A stretch of 64,000 nucleotides of DNA from Candidatus Epulonipiscium sp. (GTDB lineage: Bacteria; Bacillota; Clostridia; Lachnospirales; Defluviitaleaceae). Position 1 is the first letter of the stretch. Every line of letters starts with the position of its first letter. A model generated the notes under the pieces. It did no database searches and was not told the DNA's origin. It saw nothing but the letters and a program-made list of their open reading frames with translations. This document shows, piece after piece, positions 37,960 through 46,901 of this stretch. The translations under genes were made by a program, and so were the position numbers. The DNA lies in assembly GCA_012519205.1 (NCBI GenBank), contig JAAYQR010000022.1, forward strand, positions 1-64,000, given 5' to 3'.

Positions 37960-38841
37960 TTATAAATTCTTATCACTATTAAGGTGAGTATAGGAAAAAT
38001 TATATCTATATTGGGTAGGGGAAATACTCTCCTTTTTCCTAAACAACTTCATAAAATATTTATCGTCTTCAAACCCTACATTATAGGAAATTTCTTTGAT
38101 ACTTAGATTCGTATTGGTTAGTAATTCCTTAGCCTTTGTGAGGCGAAGCAAAAGCAGGTATTCCTTAGGGCCCACCCCCATTTGCTCTTTAAATCTTCTT
38201 GATAGGTACGAAGTATTGTAGTCAAACTGTTCTGCTATTTCTTTGATTGATATCTTTTGGTTGTAATGAACCCGAATCCATTCGGCAACCTCAACTAATC
38301 TATTTTTTGAGTAACTATCCTTTCTATATTTAATAATGGTATTTTCGGTAATCATAATCGTTAGGGTAGTCAATATATAATCTGTAATGTGCTTTGTATA
38401 TTGGTTACTGCTTCCATTATGAATAAGCTGCCTAAATAGGATCTTGAAATAATCTGTATTCTCATATTCACAATAAATCGGTAGGATGACTAACTCCCTT
38501 TGAGTATTAAAAAATAGTGCTCTGTCTCCATAAAACAAATCGTATTCTTCTGCAATCTCGTAGCGGCCCTCACAATAAAAATGACACCAGTAGTATGAAG
38601 TTTCTTCTCCTGATTCTTTAAAGCCCTGATGATATGCGTGAGGTGTTAGCAACAAGACATCCCCGGCTTTTACTTCATACCTTTGTCCCCCCTGTTCAAT
38701 ATATAAGCTCCCCCTTAGTCCAATAATTAAAACAAAGCTGTCAATATTACGTTTTGAATGTTTCCAATCTCCATTAGTTATAAACTTTCCAGAGGATATG
38801 TATCTTAGAGGCTTTGATAATCCATATATAAGAAATTTCAT
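37960..38841 (-). CDS. AraC-family transcriptional regulator
   Basis: 293 residues. N-terminal cupin-like sensor domain (about 25-120, with VKAGDVLLLTPHAYHQG) and a C-terminal double helix-turn-helix (about 190-285) with KISIKEIAEQFDYNTSYLSR and LSIKEISYNVGFEDDKYFMK-LFRKKESISPTQYR. It probably senses a sugar and activates the GH127 gene that follows on the same strand. Its ATG overlaps the end of a decayed gene upstream. Confidence 0.9.
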   Translation of the reverse strand: MKFLIYGLSKPLRYISSGKFITNGDWKHSKRNIDSFVLIIGLRGSLYIEQGGQRYEVKAGDVLLLTPHAYHQGFKESGEETSYYWCHFYCEGRYEIAEEYDLFYGDRALFFNTQRELVILPIYCEYENTDYFKILFRQLIHNGSSNQYTKHITDYILTTLTIMITENTIIKYRKDSYSKNRLVEVAEWIRVHYNQKISIKEIAEQFDYNTSYLSRRFKEQMGVGPKEYLLLLRLTKAKELLTNTNLSIKEISYNVGFEDDKYFMKLFRKKESISPTQYRYNFSYTHLNSDKNL

Positions 38842-39402
38842 AATGACACCTTCACTTTTAAATAGTTTTTATTATAATCTATTTTCACCGAGTCAGGGAT
38901 TACATTAGGAACGAGATTTCTTGGCATTATCACCCTAGGATTAGGGCAAGTTTTCCCTGGCTCATCTTCAATGTGTTCCCATATCAATGCTGTTGCATTG
39001 GGAGCCCCATCATAAAGGACATAACTATTAGACTTTGTTCTTCTAACCAGGTGAAAGCCGCTTCTCTAAGCTCGCTAAATCTTTACCATACCTTTTAGAG
39101 TAGGTTTCCTTATCCGTTTCCCTAGTATCTCCAATTACCATGGAGTTAGAATCCCTTCTTCTCATATAAATATCTTCGTAATTTGCTGCCGCACCATTTT
39201 TACATTTTACCACAGTCGCTTCTATAATTTTCCCCTTGCCTACCACATCATAGGCAACCTGAAATAAATCTGCATCTTGCTCTCCTAAAGCTAAAGAAAG
39301 TAAATGTTCTCTATCCTTTGGGATTGTAATACTCTTTACTTTCTCTAGAATACCTTGTACTTCTTTTGATAAAATAAATGTTTCTTTGATATCTTGTCCC
39401 AT
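38838..39402 (-). pseudogene. DUF4914-like gene remnant (both ends, middle deleted)
   Basis: The N-terminal 119-codon piece (MGQDIKETFILSKEVQGILE..., AYDVVGKGKIIEATVV, YMRRRDSNSMVIGDTRETDK) looks like the start of the DUF4914 family, which is several hundred residues long. The frame ends at 39043, but in another frame downstream the sequence continues as LYDGAPNATALIWEHIED and NPRVIMPRNLVPNVIPDSVK, plausibly that family's C-terminus, stopping inside the araC start. So both ends survive and the middle is gone. The family name is from memory and is less sure than the decay. Confidence 0.6.
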
Positions 39403-39697
39403 TACACTTCCTCCTTGATGTTTTAGTTATTATATATAAAAATGCCAATACCGATTCATATTGAATCAATATTGGCCTCAATCTGTCCTTTTATCATCAT
39501 ATACATAAACTCTTTCTAATTACGAAGAATTACCTTAAGCTAATCTTAACTTTCTTTTAGTCCTTCTATGATAAAATGATTTTTTTGATTTTATCATACT
39601 TTTAAACCATTTTCAATCATAACCTTATTATTAGTAAGTCACGGGGGATTTTATTGAAAGTATAAGTAAAAATGTTTTTTAGTATAATAAAAATATC
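39403..39697. other. Intergenic stretch with two inverted repeats
   Basis: No gene is seen in this stretch before the cadC promoter. It holds a 15-bp imperfect hairpin (39444-39476) with GCCAATA/TATTGGC outer arms, followed on the minus strand by a T-rich run, and an 11-bp perfect inverted repeat (39567-39577 with 39588-39598, ATGATAAAAT core). They may be the leader and attenuator of the lost gene at 39402. Confidence 0.5.
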
Positions 39698-39725
39698 TTG
39701 ACTTTACAAAGAAATGATTTATAAT
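39698..39725 (+). promoter_or_regulatory. Promoter of the cadC-cadA unit
   Basis: TTGACT, 16 bases, TATAAT on the plus strand, upstream of the metal-regulator gene. Confidence 0.7.
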
Positions 39726-39735
39726 AAAATTATCG

Positions 39736-39753
39736 TATGAATAATCGTTCATA
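39736..39753. promoter_or_regulatory. Likely ArsR/CadC operator
   Basis: TATGAATAATCGTTCATA is an inverted repeat (TATGAA-N6-TTCATA) about ten bases after the -10 box, the position and A/T-rich form expected for an ArsR-family operator. Binding is inferred. Confidence 0.6.
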
Positions 39754-39779
39754 TGTTCAAATATGAAAGGAAGACTATT

Positions 39780-40139
39780 ATGACAAAGAATAAAATCGAA
39801 AAATGTGACTGTACCGTCATTCATGAGGATGTCGTAGAAAAAGTCCGACAAAGCATGCCCCCTGAGGAACACCTATATGATTTAGCGGAGTTATTTAAAG
39901 TATTCGGAGATAGCACGAGAATCAGGATACTCCATGCCCTTTCGGCTTCTTCCATGTGCGTATGTGATATTGCTGCCCTACTTGGAATGAGTCAATCGGC
40001 TATTTCTCATCAACTTAGAGTTTTAAAACAATCCAAACTTGTAAAATATAAAAAAGAAGGAAAGGTAGTTTACTATTTTCTAGCAGATGAACATATTAGC
40101 GTGATTTTCGCTCAAGGTTTAGAACATGTTAGGGAATAA
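39780..40139 (+). CDS. cadC: CadC-type ArsR-family metal-sensing repressor
   Basis: 119 residues. Winged helix with ELFKVFGDSTRIRILHAL (about 37-54). Metal ligands are visible: N-terminal Cys9 and Cys11, and Cys60-Val-Cys62 in the alpha-4 helix, the CadC site for cadmium, lead or zinc; a His-containing C-terminal helix (DEHISVIFAQGLEH) resembles the second, zinc-type site. The ATG at 39780 has AAAGGAAG six bases upstream. It precedes cadA by 18 bases and should repress the unit without metal. Confidence 0.92.
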   Translation: MTKNKIEKCDCTVIHEDVVEKVRQSMPPEEHLYDLAELFKVFGDSTRIRILHALSASSMCVCDIAALLGMSQSAISHQLRVLKQSKLVKYKKEGKVVYYFLADEHISVIFAQGLEHVRE

Positions 40140-40157
40140 TATAAAGGAGGATAGAAT

Positions 40158-42250
40158 ATGGCTAAAAAAGAACTGATATTAGAGGGTCTTGATTGTGCGA
40201 ATTGTGCAATAAAAATAGAAACCCAAGTTAAGTCTATTCCCGGAGTTGTGGATGCCTCCGTAGATTTTGTATCCCAAAGACTTACCATGGAAGTAGATAA
40301 TATAAGAGAACTGGATTCTATAGTAAAAAAGGCTTCTTCTATTGCTACCTCTATCGAATCTGGAATTTCCATTCTTGAAAATGATGAAGAGGGAATCGCA
40401 GAGAATGAAAAAGAAAACAAAAGGGAATTGATTATCCTTGGTATTGGAATTTTATTTTTTACTTTAGGATTTATCCTTCCCTTGCCCCCTATTGTAGAAA
40501 ATATTGTATTTTTAGTTAGTTATCTTTTTGTTGGTATTGAAGTACTTATGAAAGCTATCAAAAACATATTCAAGGGGCAAGTTTTTGATGAAAACTTTTT
40601 GATGGCTATCGCAACTATTGGAGCTTTTGCCATCGGGCAATTTCCTGAAGCAGTATCCGTAATGCTTTTTTATCAGATTGGAGAGTTATTCCAAGATATG
40701 GCGGTAAATCGTTCTAGAAAATCAATTAAATCCTTAATGGATATCCGCCCTGATTATGCTAATCTAAAATTAGAAAATACAGTTAAAAAGGTATCTCCTG
40801 AGAAGATTAGTGTTGGGGATTTAATCCTTGTAAAGCCTGGAGAAAGGATTCCCCTTGACGGGATTATTGTAGATGGGGCTTCAACCTTGGATACCTCTGC
40901 CCTAACAGGTGAATCCCTTCCTAGGAAGGTCAAAACAAATGATGAAGTTCTATCAGGTTCCATTAATCAAGAAGGACTCCTTACCATAAAGGTGTCGAAA
41001 CTATTTGGAGAGTCCACTGTATCAAAGATATTGGATTTAGTTCAAAATGCAGGTTCTAAAAAAGCACCGACAGAAAATTTTATCACTAAGTTTGCAAGAT
41101 ATTATACCCCGGCAGTAGTTATTAGTGCAGTACTTTTAGCAGTTATTCCTCCTATTTTTATTCCGGGAGAAAGTTTTTCTATCTGGCTTTATAGGGCCCT
41201 TGTTTTCCTTGTAATTTCTTGTCCTTGCGCCTTGGTTATCTCCATACCCCTTGGTTTCTTTGGCGGCATCGGAGGAGCGTCTAAAAAAGGCATACTAATT
41301 AAAGGAAGCAACTACCTAGAAGCCTTAAATAATGTTCACACCATTGTATTCGATAAAACAGGAACCTTAACTAAAGGAGTCTTTAAGGTAACAAAAATAG
41401 ATTCAAAAGGGAATCTTTCAAAGGAATCCTTGTTAGAATATTCTGCCCTTGCCGAAAGTTATTCAACCCATCCTATAGCAGTTTCTATATTAAATGACTA
41501 TAAAAAAATATAGATAAAAGTAGGATAAGTGAAGTAGAAGAAATTTCAGGGCACGGAATTAGGGCCATGATAGATGGAAAAGAAGTTTTAGCTGGAAACA
41601 AAAAACTAATGGATAAGTATAATATTAAAGTCGATTCTAATGCAACTGGTTCTGTTGTCTATATTGCTATTAATAGAAATTATGAAGGAATGATAATCAT
41701 TTCTGATGAAATAAAAGTAGATTCTATGGGGGCTATAAGAGAACTCAAATCCCTAGGTATAAGTAAAATAGCCATGCTAACTGGTGATAATGATTCTACC
41801 GCTAAAGAAGTTGCAACTAGTCTTGAATTAGATGATTTTTATAGTCAGCTTCTTCCCCATGAAAAAGTTAAAAAACTAGAAATCCTCCACAGACAGCTCC
41901 CTAAAAAACAAAAACTAATATTTGTTGGAGATGGTATAAATGATGCACCGGTATTAGCAAGGGCTGATATAGGAATTGCCATGGGGGGGGGTAGGCTCCG
42001 ATGCTGCTATCGAAGCTTCCGATATTGTTCTTATGACCGATGAACCCTCTAAAATCGCAGATGCCATTAAGATTGCAAAAAAACCCGCCGTATTGTATGG
42101 GAAAACATTTCTTTTGCCCTTGGGGTTAAGGTATTTGTATTAGCCCTTGGAGCTTTAGGTCTTGCAACCATGTGGGCTGCAGTATTTGCTGATGTAGGTG
42201 TTGCCTTGATAGCAGTTTTAAATGCCATGCGGGTAATGAAAAACGAATAA
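40158..42250 (+). pseudogene. cadA: Heavy-metal P1B-type ATPase with three homopolymer frameshifts
   Basis: Encodes a cadmium/zinc/lead efflux ATPase: metal-binding GLDCANCA near residue 10, the SCPCALVIS membrane motif, DKTGT phosphorylation site and GDGINDAPVLARAD hinge. The frame breaks three times, each at a homopolymer: A7 at 41502-41508 (needs A8), G9 at 41983-41991 (needs G8) and A7 at 42077-42083 (needs A8). Corrected, the gene is exactly 698 codons and ends ALIAVLNAMRVMKNE. Either a recent pseudogene, a set of sequencing errors, or slippage; the sequence alone cannot decide. Confidence 0.85.
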
Positions 42251-42285
42251 GAAATCCTGACACAATGTGTCAGGATTTCTTATTC
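42246..42285. terminator. Bidirectional terminator between cadA and lacI-type gene
   Basis: AAGAAATCCTGACACA and TGTGTCAGGATTTCTT arms form a long near-perfect stem between convergent genes. Confidence 0.85.
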
Positions 42286-42286
42286 G

Positions 42287-43318
42287 TTAATTTAATGCCT
42301 TAGTTGAATCCCTAATTAATAACTCCCCCGAAAAAATTTTATGAGAGTAGGTTTCCTTTTCATTAATTAAATCAAATAGGATTTTTATAGTTTCTTCTGC
42401 CATCTCTTCAACAGGCTGCCTTATGGTAGTTATGGATGGTTGATAATAAAATGAGATATCAAGCCCATCAAAACCAGCTACAGAATAATCCTCAGGAATT
42501 CTTTTCCCTGCCTCAAATATAGCTTTACATGCCCCTATTGCCATACTATCAGATACGGCATAAATGGCTGTGAATTCTTCATTAAATTCTAGTAATTCCT
42601 TTGTAACCAAATATCCATTTTCCATAGAATAACTCTCAATGCCTTCTTTCATTATTCTCACTAAAGCATCATCGACTTTTAATCCATGGCTCTCTAAGGC
42701 TCTTTTATATCCTTCATACCTTAGCTTTCCAATACTTACATCACTCATCGGAGCCGTAATAATGGCAATCTTCTCATGGCCTAGGCTACATAAATAATCA
42801 ACTATTTTATAGCTTTCCCTAAAATCATCCACCGATACAGAGGAATAATCACTTAAATCAAATTCCTGGGTCATCCTCATTGTACTTAATACAAAAGGTA
42901 CCGTTAGCTGCTGGAGTTTTTCTTTTGAGTGGGAAAACGCCCCCCCTAAAAAAACAATTCCTCTTAGGCGTTTTTCCTTTGCTAATTCAATGGCAACTTC
43001 TATTTCATCTTGTTTTTCTTCTACTCTTTGTAATATAAAAGAATATTTCTTATCCTTGATTTCTTTTTCGAATATCTTTATTGACTTATTAAAAAATGGG
43101 TTGGTAATTCCTTTAATTAATACTGCTATTGTCTTTGAATTTGATCTTTTTAAGTTTCTTGCACTATTGTTAGGAATATAATGATTTTCTTTTATTACCT
43201 TCATTATTCTTGCTTTTGTTTTCTCATTAATATCGGGATGATTATTGATTGCTCTTGATACTGTAGTTACTCCCACTCCACACATTTTAGCAATATCTTT
43301 AATTGTAATTGCAGCCAT
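42287..43318 (-). CDS. LacI-family transcriptional regulator
   Basis: 343 residues. N-terminal helix-turn-helix ITIKDIAKMCGVGVTTVSRA-INNHPDINEKT, hinge RNLKRSNSKTIAVLI, then a periplasmic-binding-like sensor domain. It is the last gene after a sugar ABC importer on the same strand and probably controls it. A candidate operator lies downstream of the importer promoter at 46721-46734. The sugar sensed is unknown. Confidence 0.88.
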   Translation of the reverse strand: MAAITIKDIAKMCGVGVTTVSRAINNHPDINEKTKARIMKVIKENHYIPNNSARNLKRSNSKTIAVLIKGITNPFFNKSIKIFEKEIKDKKYSFILQRVEEKQDEIEVAIELAKEKRLRGIVFLGGAFSHSKEKLQQLTVPFVLSTMRMTQEFDLSDYSSVSVDDFRESYKIVDYLCSLGHEKIAIITAPMSDVSIGKLRYEGYKRALESHGLKVDDALVRIMKEGIESYSMENGYLVTKELLEFNEEFTAIYAVSDSMAIGACKAIFEAGKRIPEDYSVAGFDGLDISFYYQPSITTIRQPVEEMAEETIKILFDLINEKETYSHKIFSGELLIRDSTKALN

Positions 43319-43433
43319 CTTACTTCTTCCCCTACATTATACTTTTCCAAAGGCTTTCTAAGCCCATGGGTAATATTGAAATTGTTTGACTATAAATAAT
43401 ATATCAAACTTGTGCGTAAGTTCCAAGTAAAAT

Positions 43434-44267
43434 TTAGCCTTTTACTGCACCTGCAACAACACCTTCTATTATATATTTTTGGGAGGCCAAATAAAATGCT
43501 ACTATAGGCAAGATAGCTAACACTAACATAGCCATCATGGCACCCATATCGATGGATCCATAGCCACCTTTTAAGTATTGTATAGCAATAGGTATTGTCT
43601 TATAGTCTGTACCAATAACTAAGTTTGGCAATAAGTAGTCATTCCATATCCACATCGTATTAAGTATTGCCACCGTAATGGCTATTGGTTTAAGTATAGG
43701 CATTATAACTTGGAAAAAGGTTTGTAATGGGTTACAGCCATCGATGATAGCTGCCTCCTCTATTTCTATTGGAATCGATTTCACAAAACCTGAAAACATA
43801 AACACCGATAGGCCTGAACCGAATCCTAAATAAATTAATATAAGTCCAACTGGATTATCGATACGTAGCATATTAGCAATTTTACTCATGGTAAACATCA
43901 CCATCTGAAATGGAACTACCATTGAAAATACGAACATATAATACAATCCATCAGTCAATTTTGATTTAACCCTTGTAATGTACCAAGCAGTCATAGAAGT
44001 AAATAAGATAATTACAATAACTGATGATACCGTAATAAATAAAGACATAATAAATGCATTTATAAAACCCGTTTTTAATATACCACTGGCATAATTATTA
44101 AGACCTACAAATGTTTTAGCATCGGGTAAAACAAATGGCGCATTGCTGATAAAAAATTTACCTTTAAAGGAATTCATAAAAACAATAAATATAGGAGCCA
44201 AAAACAAAATAGATAATATACACAAAATTATGAATATTATATAATCCTTTAGCCTTGCGTTTTTCAC
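43434..44267 (-). CDS. Sugar ABC importer permease, MalG type
   Basis: 277 residues with six membrane segments and the EAA loop EEAAIIDGCNPLQTFFQVIMPILKP (about 180-205). GTG start at 44267; the previous gene's TAG shares one base with it (TAGTG), so translation is coupled. It pairs with the MalF-type permease. CUT1-family placement (oligosaccharides) is likely. No ATPase gene follows. Confidence 0.9.
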   Translation of the reverse strand: MKNARLKDYIIFIILCILSILFLAPIFIVFMNSFKGKFFISNAPFVLPDAKTFVGLNNYASGILKTGFINAFIMSLFITVSSVIVIILFTSMTAWYITRVKSKLTDGLYYMFVFSMVVPFQMVMFTMSKIANMLRIDNPVGLILIYLGFGSGLSVFMFSGFVKSIPIEIEEAAIIDGCNPLQTFFQVIMPILKPIAITVAILNTMWIWNDYLLPNLVIGTDYKTIPIAIQYLKGGYGSIDMGAMMAMLVLAILPIVAFYLASQKYIIEGVVAGAVKG

Positions 44268-45106
44268 TAGCCCTCAATCTCCCTTCCTCTAGTAATCAAA
44301 AGTTGTACCAAGGAAATTAATCCTACTAGTATAAAAAATATGACTGCTTTTGCTTGTCCTGTGCCTTCTAATAATTTGGCGTAAAAAGTATTATAGATAT
44401 CTAAGGCTAACATAGTTGTCTGTTTTGAAGGCGCCCCTGCTGTTAGCGCTAAGTTTTGGTCAAATAACTTAAATGAGTTCGACAAAGTTAAGAACAAACA
44501 TATTGTAATAGACGGCATTACTAAAGGTATGGTTACATTTTTTAATATTTGAAAATGGTTGGCTCCATCTATGTTGGCAGCCTCAACCAATTCTTTAGGA
44601 ATACTTTGGATACCTGCTATATATATGACCATCATATAGCCTATTAACTGCCAGTTCATTAGAACTACCAATCCCCAAAAACCATATTTAGCGCTGAAAG
44701 TTAAGGTTACCCCAAACTTTAACAGTACCCCATTAATAATCAACTGCCATATATAACCTAATACAATTCCACCTATTAAATTAGGCATAAAGAAAATAGT
44801 TCTAAAAATATTAGTGCCAAACATCCCCCTGGTCAATAATATAGCAAGAATAAATGCAAGGATATTAATCATTAAAACCGATACCACTGTAAATCTAGTG
44901 GTAAACCAAAGGGCATTTAAAAACTCCTTATCGGAGAATATTCTAATATAATTTTCTAGACCTACCCATTTCGCATCAACTACTGTGGTAAAGTCTGTAA
45001 AGGACAGGTATATTCCTAAAACAAACGGTACAAAAAATGCTATCGCAAATGCTATTAAGGTTGGTAATGCAAAAATCGGGAAATATCTTTTAAGTGTCCT
45101 TTCCAT
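44267..45106 (-). CDS. Sugar ABC importer permease, MalF type
   Basis: 279 residues, six membrane segments, with the EAA motif VEAANIDGANHFQILKNVTIPLV near 170-192 that contacts the ATPase. It lies between the binding protein and the MalG-type permease. Unlike the MalF of the maltodextrin locus, it has no N-terminal extension. Confidence 0.9.
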   Translation of the reverse strand: MERTLKRYFPIFALPTLIAFAIAFFVPFVLGIYLSFTDFTTVVDAKWVGLENYIRIFSDKEFLNALWFTTRFTVVSVLMINILAFILAILLTRGMFGTNIFRTIFFMPNLIGGIVLGYIWQLIINGVLLKFGVTLTFSAKYGFWGLVVLMNWQLIGYMMVIYIAGIQSIPKELVEAANIDGANHFQILKNVTIPLVMPSITICLFLTLSNSFKLFDQNLALTAGAPSKQTTMLALDIYNTFYAKLLEGTGQAKAVIFFILVGLISLVQLLITRGREIEG

Positions 45107-45174
45107 GTACCCTTCTCCTAACTTTAATTATAGTCCCCTATTAAATAGTCTTTTCTATTTTTCTATCTATAAAA

Positions 45175-45205
45175 AGGGTGAGTAAGATAAAGTCATACTC
45201 ACCCT
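45175..45205 (-). other. Hairpin between binding-protein and permease genes
   Basis: AGGGTGAGTA/TACTCACCCT with an 11-base loop and no T-run. Such stems after a binding-protein gene usually stabilise its message or lower read-through, keeping the binding protein in excess. Confidence 0.65.
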
Positions 45206-45220
45206 AAGGTATAAAAGTTA

Positions 45221-46636
45221 TTATTTAGCTTTTTCAGACTTCCAAGCTTCTTTCACAACGTCTACTACTTCATCCCAAGTTCCTGTTCCTTGAGCATATT
45301 GAAGTAATGCATCTCCAAAGTAGTTTTTAAATTCTTCACTTGGGAATGCTGCAAAAGTCCAAGTTACAGCAGTAGTATCTTTTTCCATCCATGTCAATAC
45401 TTCCTTCGCCAATGGATCGGTTGGTTTTTCATCTTCACCAAAAGTTGTAAATGGTGCAATAAATCCTAGGTCTTTTGCTACATATCCTTTACCTTTTTCA
45501 CTAGAGAATAACCATTCTAAAAAGTCAACGGAAGCTTGTTGTACTTCAGGAGCTACCTTAGAGTTGATTGCAAAGTAGTTTTCTGTTCCAACAGCTAAAC
45601 CTTGGCTTTCTTCTCCAGCCATACCTGTGTAGATTGGTAAGAATTTAATATCTTCAGATGCTACCACGTTTCCTTCTACTTCGTCAATTTGTGACCAAGC
45701 CCAGTTACCGTTTTGAACCATTGCTGCTTGACCAAGAGCAAATTCAGCCATGGAATCTTGAACGGATTTACTCCCTAACATGGTTCCTGCAACTGTTGAG
45801 TTGTTTACATATAAATCAAAGATGTTTTTAAAGTTATCTGCATATTTGAATTCAATTTCGTCAGCTGCAAGACCTGCTAAAATAGTATTGTCAAAGTCTG
45901 TATTATCTTTGAATTCATAGTAGAAAGGAATATTTGCTAAGTGAGTTTGCCATCTCCATTGTTCTCCTGCAGATAAGGATGTAGAAGCAAATACACCTTC
46001 AATGCCTAAAGCATCTTTCTTTGCAGTCATATCTTCAACTACAGCTTTTAATATATCAAAGTTATTCACTTCGTCCATTGAAGATACGGAAACCGCTTTA
46101 TCTTCTAGAGCAAAATATTTTTCCATAATGGCATTGTTATAAATAATACCATATCCTTCAACTGCATATGGGATACCATAAACCCCTTCTCCCTCTGTTA
46201 CTGCTAAGCTCTTATCGGATAGAGTATTATAAAGATTTGTATTTCCTAAATCTGCACAATATTCTTTCCAATTTGCATAACCAACGGGTCCATTGATTTG
46301 GAATATTGTAGGTGGTTGGGATTTAGCAATTTCTGATTTTAAGGTTGTCTCATATGTTCCAGCTGCTGCTGTTACGACTTTAACTTTAACCCCTGTTTCT
46401 GCTTCATAATCTGCTGCAACCTTATCGTATACTTCTGCAATCTCAGGTTTAAAGTTTAAGAAATATATTTCTTTTACGTCAGATGTAGATGCATTTGAAT
46501 CATCTTTTTCTGTTTGTTGTGTTGCGTTATTATCCCCTTGTTGATTACCATTTTGTGCTTGCTTTCCACATCCTGCTGTTAGTCCGGCAAGCATTGTCAC
46601 TAATAACGCAGATGCTAATAACTTTTTGATTTTCAT
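45221..46636 (-). CDS. Sugar ABC importer substrate-binding lipoprotein
   Basis: 471 residues. Signal peptide with lipobox (LLVTMLAGLTAGCGKQ), a Gln/Asn/Asp-rich linker, then a family 1 extracellular solute-binding fold. Lipid anchoring at the cysteine near residue 22 puts it on the outer face of the membrane. The ATG at 46636 has GGGAG five bases upstream; a longer frame to 46735 crosses the operator. The sugar cannot be named. Confidence 0.9.
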   Translation of the reverse strand: MKIKKLLASALLVTMLAGLTAGCGKQAQNGNQQGDNNATQQTEKDDSNASTSDVKEIYFLNFKPEIAEVYDKVAADYEAETGVKVKVVTAAAGTYETTLKSEIAKSQPPTIFQINGPVGYANWKEYCADLGNTNLYNTLSDKSLAVTEGEGVYGIPYAVEGYGIIYNNAIMEKYFALEDKAVSVSSMDEVNNFDILKAVVEDMTAKKDALGIEGVFASTSLSAGEQWRWQTHLANIPFYYEFKDNTDFDNTILAGLAADEIEFKYADNFKNIFDLYVNNSTVAGTMLGSKSVQDSMAEFALGQAAMVQNGNWAWSQIDEVEGNVVASEDIKFLPIYTGMAGEESQGLAVGTENYFAINSKVAPEVQQASVDFLEWLFSSEKGKGYVAKDLGFIAPFTTFGEDEKPTDPLAKEVLTWMEKDTTAVTWTFAAFPSEEFKNYFGDALLQYAQGTGTWDEVVDVVKEAWKSEKAK

Positions 46637-46720
46637 TGTTTCTCCCTCTTTCTTTTTGTTTTTTAATTCTTTTATGAAATACATTACCAGCATATACTTT
46701 GAAGGAATCGGTATCCTTAT

Positions 46721-46734
46721 CGGTAACGTTTTCA
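46721..46734. promoter_or_regulatory. Candidate LacI-family operator
   Basis: Minus strand TGAAAACGTTACCG, close to LacI-family/CRE-type sites with a central CG. It lies a few bases after the expected transcription start of the binding-protein gene, so a bound repressor would block initiation. It could be a site for the LacI protein at 42287 or for CcpA. Confidence 0.5.
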
Positions 46735-46744
46735 CCTCAAGGGT

Positions 46745-46773
46745 ATGTTAGCATATTTGCCTATCTTTTGCAA
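46745..46773 (-). promoter_or_regulatory. Possible sigma-A promoter of the sugar importer
   Basis: Minus strand TTGCAA, 17 bases, TAACAT; moderate matches at correct spacing. Confidence 0.5.
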
Positions 46774-46901
46774 CAGTTTTTCACAGATATGCTATTGTTA
46801 TTATACATTTATAATTACCCAGTATTTATTTTTGTATACTTATTCTAATAAATTTTAATTAATTAGTTAAGTTTCAATATAATTATTATAGAGAAGAAAC
46901 T

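Noticed and set aside
39651-39872. 73-codon minus-strand frame over the cadC start
   Set aside because: It covers the cadC promoter and operator, is His/Tyr/Phe-rich and has no ribosome site.
41567-42043. Stand-alone HAD hydrolase gene
   Set aside because: It is the phosphatase part of cadA cut off by homopolymer frameshifts, with no start signal of its own.
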